From UBA4660 sp034408895 (GTDB taxonomy: Bacteria > Bacteroidota > Bacteroidia > Flavobacteriales_D > Sanyastnellaceae), in NCBI GenBank assembly GCA_034408895.1, contig JAWXCI010000075.1, positions 1-22,238 on the forward strand: a stretch of 22,238 bases of DNA. Reading direction: 5' to 3'. Positions 7,249 through 12,514 of the stretch are shown here, one piece after another. Numbering within the stretch: position 1 is the first letter of the stretch; each line of letters begins with the position of its first letter. Position numbers and translations under genes: made by a program. Under the pieces are notes generated by a model. That model was not told the DNA's origin, ran no database searches, and worked only from the letters and a program-made list of their open reading frames with translations.

Positions 7249-8412
7249 TTATTCTGCAACCACAAACGGATCCGAAAACTTCGGGTCGTGCATCAGCGAT
7301 ACATCTGAGAAGGTTTTCATGAAAGCGATAAGTGCTTTCTTCTCTGCATCAGTCATAAACATGCGAATGGGTTGTCGTCCTGTTCCATCCGGCATAAAAT
7401 CTCCACCGGGTGATGGGTCGAGGTTGAAAAATCCTCCATCGCTTGGTTTGCGAAGCATCACTGAAAGTTGCGGATGCGCCTGCACACCGCTGTTGTAAAA
7501 CTCCAGCACTTCTTCAAGTGTTGTAAATCTTCCATCGTGCATATAAGGCGCAGTGAATTCAATGTTGCGCAGCGATGCAGTTTTAAACCAGCCATCGCGT
7601 TGGTCTCCACTAAAAGGCTCAATGCCCTCAACACCATTGTCAATGTAATCCATTTCTAAACCGATATTCTCTGCAGTGGAATTTCCTCCTGCAAGGTTTT
7701 CGGCACCGTGACATGCAGCGCATGGAAATTTCACGAAGTACAATTCGCGACCTAAATTTTCTTCTTCTGTGAAGTTTGAAAAATTAGTGCCTACTCCTTT
7801 GTCAAATTTTGAACTCACAGAAACGATGGAGCGAAGGAAAGTTCCAAGAGCAAAGCTGATTCGTTCCGGTGTTGCTTCTGCCGTGTCGAAAGCAGCTTCG
7901 AACAATGCAGGATAATAATCGAGTGCATTGATTTTTGCACTCATGTATTCCTGTTGTTCGATTCCCATTTCAAAATGGTTTGCGATGGGTTGAACCGACA
8001 TTTCGTTCAGGTTGTCTTCGCGCATGTCCCAAAAAAATCCGTCTTGCAATCCTGCGTTGATGATGGCGGGGGAATTTCTTGTGGTCAATACATTTTCAAA
8101 TCCGAAGCTGAAACGTTTGTCATCTGCAAACGACCTGCTCTGCAAATGGCAACTTCCGCAGCTCACCCTGTTGTTCATGGAGAGTTGTGTATCATAAAAA
8201 AGTACACGACCCAATGTGGCCATGTCATTCTCAATCGAATCCACACCGAAAGGATTGAATGTGGTGTCGGGTGGCAATGCATTGTAATCGTAGGGTGATT
8301 CAGGAAGAAGTGGAATTCTGTGCGCAGCGTCTTGCGTAAATTTTTTGTCGCAGGAAAACAGTACAACAATGATTGCAAGACTTAGGAAAACTATGCGATT
8401 TGTGTTTTTCAT
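7249..8412 (-). CDS. di-heme cytochrome c peroxidase-family lipoprotein
   Basis: This belongs to the CcpA/MauG family of periplasmic di-heme enzymes, which reduce hydrogen peroxide with electrons from small cytochromes or copper proteins; some members oxidise other substrates. The frame opens at 8433, but a start at 8412 gives MKNTNRIVFLSLAIIVVLFSC, a good lipoprotein signal with LFSC before Cys21. Two CxxCH heme sites are visible: CGSCH (Cys85, Cys88, His89) and CAACH (Cys231, Cys234, His235). Between them are the family blocks RNSPAIINAG and FFWDMREDNLNEMSVQPI. The mature protein of about 366 residues fits the family. It follows the barrel gene by 27 bases, so the two are probably co-transcribed. 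Classic peroxidase and MauG-like activity cannot be told apart here. Confidence 0.92.
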   Translation of the reverse strand: MKNTNRIVFLSLAIIVVLFSCDKKFTQDAAHRIPLLPESPYDYNALPPDTTFNPFGVDSIENDMATLGRVLFYDTQLSMNNRVSCGSCHLQSRSFADDKRFSFGFENVLTTRNSPAIINAGLQDGFFWDMREDNLNEMSVQPIANHFEMGIEQQEYMSAKINALDYYPALFEAAFDTAEATPERISFALGTFLRSIVSVSSKFDKGVGTNFSNFTEEENLGRELYFVKFPCAACHGAENLAGGNSTAENIGLEMDYIDNGVEGIEPFSGDQRDGWFKTASLRNIEFTAPYMHDGRFTTLEEVLEFYNSGVQAHPQLSVMLRKPSDGGFFNLDPSPGGDFMPDGTGRQPIRMFMTDAEKKALIAFMKTFSDVSLMHDPKFSDPFVVAE

Positions 8413-8439
8413 TCCCACCGTGCAAAGGTGCAACTGTTT

Positions 8440-9096
8440 TCAAAAACGCACGATTAGGAAAAGTGCGGTTGGAGGTTCAATTGAAAAGCGGTTTGTTGCC
8501 ACTATTCGTTCCGTATCGAATTCGGGGAACTGGCTGTTTCTTTCCTCATCATTGAATTGGATGGATGTGATAAAGACCTGCAATTCTGTTGCGATACTCA
8601 CGCGATTGGAAAAATGATATTGAAGCCATGCAAACGGGCTTGCTCCCGATTCTTTTCTAAGAAATTCGCTGAAGGTGGTGTGGGTTTCGCCTAAACCGTC
8701 TTTGGTTGCAGTTTGGTTGGTGATTCTGGCGGTGCTGAAGATGGCATCAACACCAAATTTGAAAGACCACTTTGGCGATAACCTGTTGTGCAACACAATT
8801 CCAATCCGCATATCTGAGTTCACCGAGTCGCTAAGAAATTCAGTTTGTCCATTGACAGGCCCCGGTTCTTCATTCGAATTGAGCGATGAATGTCCTGCAC
8901 CCAGGCGCAAACCAAATTTGCCGAGATTGTACTCCGCGTTGATTAGGTATGGACTCACTTGCGCTCCATCGGCCAGGTTGAACATGGTTATGAGGCGAGT
9001 GGTGTTTAACCCCAATTCAAAAAAGGAGGAATCTTTTTGGGTGAAGCCTTGCAGAGATGAAAGCAGGATGAATGGAAGGACTAAAGATTTTTTCAT
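8440..9096 (-). CDS. outer-membrane beta-barrel protein next to the peroxidase gene
   Basis: This 218-residue protein has a clear signal peptide (MKKSLVLPFILLSSLQGFTQ, cleavage about residue 19). The rest alternates short amphipathic strands with polar turns (FGLRLGAGHSSL, WSFKFGVDAIFST, ASPFAWLQYHF, SIATELQVFITS) and ends in LFLIVRF, with the terminal Phe of barrel proteins. It probably forms an 8- to 10-strand outer-membrane barrel. I recognise no specific family. It is the first gene of a likely two-gene unit with the cytochrome c peroxidase, behind a TAAGTTTG promoter box. Confidence 0.75.
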   Translation of the reverse strand: MKKSLVLPFILLSSLQGFTQKDSSFFELGLNTTRLITMFNLADGAQVSPYLINAEYNLGKFGLRLGAGHSSLNSNEEPGPVNGQTEFLSDSVNSDMRIGIVLHNRLSPKWSFKFGVDAIFSTARITNQTATKDGLGETHTTFSEFLRKESGASPFAWLQYHFSNRVSIATELQVFITSIQFNDEERNSQFPEFDTERIVATNRFSIEPPTALFLIVRF

Positions 9097-9119
9097 AAAG
9101 TAAAGTTGTTATGAGAAGT

Positions 9120-9127
9120 CAAACTTA
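9120..9127 (-). promoter_or_regulatory. candidate -7 box for the barrel-peroxidase operon
   Basis: TAAGTTTG on the minus strand matches TAnnTTTG exactly, 23 bases before the start at 9096 and just after the glyA stop. A matching TTG at the usual distance is not evident. Confidence 0.5.
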
Positions 9128-9133
9128 CGTTGG

Positions 9134-10426
9134 TCATTCATAAGCCTGCGCATTTTCACTTGCAAACAGCGGCCTCTCACTCATCATCTCCCTCACCTTT
9201 TTCTTCACACCGGAAATCACTGTTGCTTCATTTCTTCCCACAAGAGTTTCATCAATGAGGGATGCGATGGCTTCCATTTCCCCTTCTTTCAACCCGCGGG
9301 TGGTGATGGCCGGTGTGCCTATGCGTATGCCGCTGGTGATGAAAGGTGATTTATCATCGTAGGGAACCATGTTTTTATTCACGGTAATGTCGGCAGAGAT
9401 GAGGGCGGCATCGGCTTCCTTGCCGGTTATGTTTTTGTTGCGCAGGTCTAAAAGGAAGCAATGGTTGTCGGTGCCGCCACTTACTATAGTGTAGCCTCGA
9501 GCCATGAGTGCGCCTGCCAGTGCCTTTGCGTTTTTAATCACCTGCTCTCCGTAGGTTTTGAATGAGGGCTGGAGTGCTTCGCCAAAGGCCACGGCTTTTG
9601 CTGCTATGACATGTTCCAATGGGCCTCCCTGCATTCCTGGAAATACTGCACTGTCGAGCAATGACGACATCATGCGCAGTTCTCCTTTTGGGGTTTTTAG
9701 TCCAAAAGGATTTTCGAAATCCTTACCTATCATGATGACACCGCCACGGGGGCCGCGCAGGGTTTTGTGGGTGGTTGTGGTTATGATGTGGCAATGTTTC
9801 AGTGGGTCGCTCATCAGTCCTTTGGCAATGAGGCCTGCCGGGTGGGCCACATCGGCCATGAGGAGTGCCCCCACTGAATCTGCTATCTGGCGAAAGCGCT
9901 CATATTCCCAGTCGCGGCTGTAGGCCGAAGCGCCACAAATGATGAGACGGGGCTTTTCTTTTTGAGCAATTTCTTGCACCACGTTCATATCTACCCGGCC
10001 TGTCTCGCGGTTCACTCCATAGAACGTGGCGCGGTAGAGTTTGCCGCTGAAGTTTACGGGCGAGCCGTGCGTGAGGTGCCCGCCCTGCGAGAGGTCGAGG
10101 CCCAAAATGGTATCTCCCGGCTTGAGGCAGGCCAGCATTACTGAACTGTTCGCATTGGCACCGCTATGTGGCTGCACGTTGGCCCATGCTGCACCGAACA
10201 ATTCTTTAAGGCGGTCGATGGCCAGTTGTTCTACTTCGTCCACCACCTGGCAGCCGCCATAGTAGCGTTTGCCGGGAAGGCCTTCAGCATATTTATTAGT
10301 GAGTACGCTGCCCATGGCCTGCATCACCTGCTGGCTCACAAAGTTTTCGGAGGCTATGAGTTCGATGCCGTGGAGCTGGCGGTTGTGTTCTTTTTCTATG
10401 AGGGAAAAAACGGTGGTGTCGCGCAT
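9134..10426 (-). CDS. glyA: serine hydroxymethyltransferase
   Basis: This PLP enzyme interconverts serine plus tetrahydrofolate and glycine plus methylene-tetrahydrofolate in the cytosol, the main source of one-carbon units. The frame opens at 10492, but family conservation begins at MRDTTVFSLIEKEHNRQLHG, so I place the start at 10426, giving 430 residues, the usual length. Visible signatures are IELIASENFVS, TNKYAEGLPGKRYYGG, the PLP-binding Lys221 in TTTTHKTLRGPRGG, and VAHPAGLIAKG. A promoter-like element precedes this start by five bases. A second, broken copy of this gene's first ~66 bases lies at 11068-11133, downstream of a TA module. The conserved core looks complete and intact. Confidence 0.96.
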   Translation of the reverse strand: MRDTTVFSLIEKEHNRQLHGIELIASENFVSQQVMQAMGSVLTNKYAEGLPGKRYYGGCQVVDEVEQLAIDRLKELFGAAWANVQPHSGANANSSVMLACLKPGDTILGLDLSQGGHLTHGSPVNFSGKLYRATFYGVNRETGRVDMNVVQEIAQKEKPRLIICGASAYSRDWEYERFRQIADSVGALLMADVAHPAGLIAKGLMSDPLKHCHIITTTTHKTLRGPRGGVIMIGKDFENPFGLKTPKGELRMMSSLLDSAVFPGMQGGPLEHVIAAKAVAFGEALQPSFKTYGEQVIKNAKALAGALMARGYTIVSGGTDNHCFLLDLRNKNITGKEADAALISADITVNKNMVPYDDKSPFITSGIRIGTPAITTRGLKEGEMEAIASLIDETLVGRNEATVISGVKKKVREMMSERPLFASENAQAYE

Positions 10427-10431
10427 GGGGC

Positions 10432-10464
10432 GCAAGGTAAGTGTGGTAGATTCCAGGCTTTCAA
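10432..10464 (-). promoter_or_regulatory. possible glyA promoter
   Basis: On the minus strand TTG, 22 bases, then TACCTTGC, ending five bases before the glyA ATG. The -7 box matches only six of eight consensus positions. The displaced glyA fragment retains a similar ACCTT-CCCC-ATG arrangement with three bases missing, which suggests the copied segment included this element. Confidence 0.35.
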
Positions 10465-10519
10465 ATTCTGGAAACTGGGTGGCCCGCTCCACAAAATTTG
10501 CTTACACTTTTTTTGTAGA

Positions 10520-10738
10520 ATGAGCAGTCCCATCATCATATCGCCCGATGTACAAAGCGGCACTCCTGTATTCACGGGTACACGCGTTCCGGTAAAAAAT
10601 CTTTTCGACTACCTCAAAGGAGGCGATGGCATCGAGGATTTCATAAACGATTTTCCATCGGTAAAAAGGGAACAGGTTCTTGCGGTACTTGCTTTGACAG
10701 CATCCACTTTCACATTTGAATCGCCTAAGGCAGCATGA
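10520..10738 (+). CDS. DUF433-family antitoxin
   Basis: This 72-residue protein matches the DUF433 pattern: IIISPDVQSGTPVFTGTRVPV followed by LFDYLKGGDGIEDFINDFPSVKREQVLAVLALTA, a small winged-helix-like domain that usually serves as the antitoxin for a PIN-like DUF5615 toxin. The open frame extends back to 10166 across glyA on the other strand, but similarity begins at the ATG at 10520, which I use. The stop overlaps the next gene's start as ATGA, the coupling expected for such a pair. The protein appears complete. Confidence 0.85.
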   Translation: MSSPIIISPDVQSGTPVFTGTRVPVKNLFDYLKGGDGIEDFINDFPSVKREQVLAVLALTASTFTFESPKAA

Positions 10739-10939
10739 AAGTTTTGCTGGATGAAAACCGGCCGGGGCTACTGAAGAATTTTATTTCATCAAAGTTCCAG
10801 GTTCATACTGTACATGATTGCGGATGGCAATCCATAAAAAACGGAGAACTTCTGAAAGCTATGACTGAAAAGGGTATTGATTGATGAAGGATTGTTCCTT
10901 GCCTCGTCAAAAAAAGTAATGGAGATTGACCTGCGTTAA
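10735..10939 (+). pseudogene. DUF5615 PIN-like toxin, truncated
   Basis: The 49 readable residues begin MKVLLDENRPGLLKNF and continue FQVHTVHDCGWQSIKNGELLKAMTEKG, the N-terminal half of DUF5615 nuclease-like toxins, with the acidic LLDEN motif. Reading stops at 10882-10884. One base over, about 20 further residues (LIDEGLFLASSKKVMEIDLR) run to a stop at 10937, so there is a frameshift. Even joined, the product is about two-thirds of the usual length of roughly 110 residues and lacks the C-terminal part. It directly follows its antitoxin and precedes the DUF255-like start fragment, where the module appears to be cut off. Confidence 0.7.
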
Positions 10940-11002
10940 GGGTTCATTGATTCAATAACTCAATCGCTAAGGTGCCACAAATTCCTGTAAAGGTTTTACT
11001 TT

Positions 11003-11046
11003 ATGAACCACCTTTCAAAAGAAACAGGGCTAAATCTACAACAGCT
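11003..11046 (+). pseudogene. decayed copy of the DUF255 gene 5' end (older)
   Basis: From the ATG at 11003 the reading is MNHLSKETGLNLQQ, which parallels the real DUF255 start MNHLSTQTSPYLLQH with one codon missing; the first 11 bases are identical. SKET is closer to the family consensus than the resident gene's STQT. Similarity fades after about 44 bases, where the glyA fragment on the opposite strand begins. The match is short, so a chance resemblance is possible; its position beside the glyA fragment supports a common origin. Confidence 0.5.
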
Positions 11047-11067
11047 TTTTTGGCAGCCATCGGTGCC

Positions 11068-11133
11068 ATGCCGTGGAGCTGGCGTTGGTGTTCTTATTCG
11101 ATGAGGGAAAAAATGGTGGTGTCGCGCATGGGG
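11068..11133 (-). pseudogene. glyA 5'-end fragment with in-frame stop
   Basis: This stretch matches 10365-10430 at 61 of 66 bases without gaps and includes the start codon (11129) and four bases upstream. It reads MRDTTIFSLIE, stop, EHQRQLHG, against MRDTTVFSLIEKEHNRQLHG in glyA. The differences are Val to Ile, a silent change, Lys to stop, and Asn to Gln. Weaker similarity (about 19 of 28 bases) continues to about 11040. Nothing else of glyA follows, so it is a displaced 5' end and not a gene. Confidence 0.88.
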
Positions 11134-11181
11134 AAGGTTGTTTTGAGGAGGGCGAATTCAACGTAATGATTGAAAACTTTG

Positions 11182-11210
11182 TTGTACAGGTAAAGAATTA
11201 TTTACTTTTG
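11182..11210 (+). promoter_or_regulatory. promoter of hicAB
   Basis: TTG, 18 bases, then TACTTTTG, a full match to TAnnTTTG at accepted spacing. It lies about 83 bases before hicA and immediately upstream of a palindrome. A further inverted repeat, GTAAA / TTTAC (11190-11205), overlaps the spacer. Confidence 0.6.
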
Positions 11211-11214
11211 GCAC

Positions 11215-11229
11215 TCAGGAAATTCCTGA
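11215..11229. promoter_or_regulatory. palindromic operator candidate for HicB
   Basis: TCAGGAAATTCCTGA has perfect 7-base arms around one central base and starts five bases after the -7 box, over the expected transcription start. HicB here carries a DNA-binding domain, so autoregulation at this site is a reasonable inference. Confidence 0.55.
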
Positions 11230-11293
11230 ACATTACATCAATAATGCTATTTAAGTATGCTCTTTAATCCCACAAAAAATGAAATACTAGAAC

Positions 11294-11476
11294 ATGAAAT
11301 GTTCGCAAATGTTGCGACTCTTGAAACGTGCCGGCTGGTACCAGGTGTCGCAAAAAGGTTCGCACATGAAACTGAAACACGATGATCATAAACACACCAT
11401 CATATTTCCAGATCATGGAGCGGCAGAACTCGGCAAAGGGCTGGAAGCGAAAATTCGCAAACAGGCCGGGATCTGA
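11294..11476 (+). CDS. hicA: HicA-family mRNA interferase toxin
   Basis: This 60-residue protein has the dsRBD-like HicA fold signature: GWYQVSQKGSHMKLKHDDHKHTIIFPDHG, with the catalytic His24 in the GSH motif. HicA toxins cleave mRNA in the cytosol and are blocked by HicB. It appears complete, ending in LEAKIRKQAGI as usual. It precedes hicB, but with an unusually long gap of 101 bases. The promoter and palindrome upstream suggest joint autoregulation. Confidence 0.9.
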   Translation: MKCSQMLRLLKRAGWYQVSQKGSHMKLKHDDHKHTIIFPDHGAAELGKGLEAKIRKQAGI

Positions 11477-11577
11477 TTACCCTCTACCGCGCGGCAGCTC
11501 ACTTGCCTGCCCGTCCTCAGCACCGCCCACAAGTGGATGCGTGTTAATTAAGTAAGGAAATAAAGAAGAAAGAGAAA
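11477..11577 (+). other. GC-rich spacer between hicA and hicB
   Basis: This 101-base gap is longer than normal for hicAB pairs, which usually overlap or nearly touch. Its first 60 bases are GC-rich, unlike the surroundings, and contain the inverted repeats GGCAG / CTGCC and CACTTG / CAAGTG. The remainder is purine-rich and leads into the TTG start of hicB. No gene is visible. Confidence 0.4.
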
Positions 11578-11964
11578 TTGAAAAAGTATCAGGTAATTGT
11601 GGAAAATACAGGCACCGGGTTTTCGGCATATTTTGCCGATCACCCGGTGTTCACCACCGGCAACACGCTACTGGAATTAAGGTTGAACCTTGTGGAATCC
11701 ATGAATCTTTACCTGGAAGAAGAAGGCAAAACCATCAGGCATACACAACTCATGCTTGAACTCGACCTTGGGCAATTCTTCCGGCATTACCGCGTACTGA
11801 ATGCGAATTTTCTGGCCGAACGCATTGGCATGAATCCCGCGCTGCTTTCACAATATGTAAGAGGAAGACGCAAACCCACATTTCAGCAAACCGAACGAAT
11901 CATACAAGGCATTCGCCAGATAGGGAAAGAACTTCACACGCTTCAGCTGAGTGTGCGCAATTAG
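11578..11964 (+). CDS. hicB: HicB-family antitoxin with C-terminal HTH
   Basis: The 128 residues combine a degenerate RNase H-like HicB domain (about 1-60; YQVIVENTGTGFSAYFADHP and TTGNTLLELRLNLVESMNLYLEEEG) with a helix-turn-helix at about 72-105 (VLNANFLAERIGMNPALLSQYVRGRRKP). It should neutralise HicA by direct binding and repress the operon through the HTH. The only usable start in frame after the stop at 11545-11547 is TTG at 11578, preceded by an A/G-rich tract. It appears full length. Confidence 0.88.
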   Translation: MKKYQVIVENTGTGFSAYFADHPVFTTGNTLLELRLNLVESMNLYLEEEGKTIRHTQLMLELDLGQFFRHYRVLNANFLAERIGMNPALLSQYVRGRRKPTFQQTERIIQGIRQIGKELHTLQLSVRN

Positions 11965-12026
11965 AAAATTCGCACATCACCACCGCTCCCGCGATATGTG
12001 GATTATCCGTGCGGTGAAAACTACCC

Positions 12027-12117
12027 ATCTTGAAAAGACGTCCTCCCTTTCTATACCCCATGAACCACCTCTCCACCCAAACCAGCCCCTACCTCCTTCA
12101 ACACAAGAACAATCCGG
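12027..12117 (+). pseudogene. copy of the DUF255 gene upstream region and first 58 coding bases
   Basis: Bases 12060-12117 are identical to 12515-12572 (58 of 58), encoding MNHLSTQTSPYLLQHKNNP; identity ends abruptly there. Upstream, ATCTTG (12027) and CTCCCTTTCTATACCCC (12043-12059) match 12453 and 12469-12485 at the same 16-base offset, with one mismatch in the second block and little identity between the blocks. In the intact gene 29 extra bases then separate this block from the ATG, whereas here the ATG follows at once. The fragment reads into the end of a RelE-like gene on the other strand. Confidence 0.92.
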
Positions 12118-12231
12118 GTTACATACCTTTTTGTGGAAACGGAAACCGTTTATCTCCTTACTATATATTTTCTTTACCAACCGTTTGAGCTCCTTCTCAA
12201 ACCGGTGCGTAGGAAGAATGTTATAACTCAT
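12118..12231 (-). pseudogene. RelE/ParE-like toxin, C-terminus lost
   Basis: From the start at 12231 the reading is MSYNILPTHRFEKELKRLVKKIYSK, the opening of Bacteroidota RelE/YafQ-like toxins (normally 90-100 residues). Only about 38 native residues remain. The frame then continues to 11977 through the antisense of the copied DUF255 start, giving a Gly/Arg/Trp-rich nonsense tail instead of the beta-sheet with the catalytic basic residues. The start overlaps the antitoxin end by 11 bases, as in a normal antitoxin-toxin pair. The toxin is very probably inactive. Confidence 0.75.
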
Positions 12232-12430
12232 CCAATAATTGCTGTGCTGTTTTCAACCTGATTTTTCCCTGCTTGTGAAGCCGAACCTCTTCGGCTGCTT
12301 CATTCAGGTCGTTCCACAACTGTGCAGCAGATGCGGAAAACGGCCTTGCCTTTTTTACGAATGACAAACTCTGCAGAACCTTCATCCCAAAAGTGGATTG
12401 CTTATCCGGAATTTCAATAAGGATTTTCAT
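12221..12430 (-). CDS. antitoxin of the RelE-like pair
   Basis: This 69-residue protein begins MKILIEIPDKQSTFGMKVLQSLSFVKKARP and ends with a charged helical tail, LNEAAEEVRLHKQGKIRLKTAQQLLDEL, typical of the small antitoxins encoded before RelE/YafQ toxins in Bacteroidota. The frame opens at 12469, but the start at 12430 is where family-like sequence begins. TAACTTTA, seven of eight bases of the -7 consensus, lies five bases upstream of that ATG (12436-12443). The gene is intact although its toxin is not, and lies divergent to the DUF255 gene. Confidence 0.7.
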   Translation of the reverse strand: MKILIEIPDKQSTFGMKVLQSLSFVKKARPFSASAAQLWNDLNEAAEEVRLHKQGKIRLKTAQQLLDEL

Positions 12431-12514
12431 GGCTGTAAAGTTAGAATTACAAATCTTGCCACAGTTCACTCCCTTTCTTTACCCCCTCAATGCACCCTTC
12501 ATTCGCAATTATAC

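Noticed and set aside
10166..10519. Long plus-strand open frame across the glyA 5' region, joined to the DUF433 gene
   Set aside because: It is antisense to well-conserved glyA, and DUF433 similarity begins only at the ATG at 10520.
11977..12117. C-terminal part of the minus-strand frame following the RelE-like start
   Set aside because: It is the antisense of the copied DUF255 start and its upstream region, so it is not genuine toxin sequence.
11951..12226. 91-residue plus-strand open frame after hicB
   Set aside because: It crosses the hicB end, the copied DUF255 start in another frame and the RelE remnant, so it is a chance frame.
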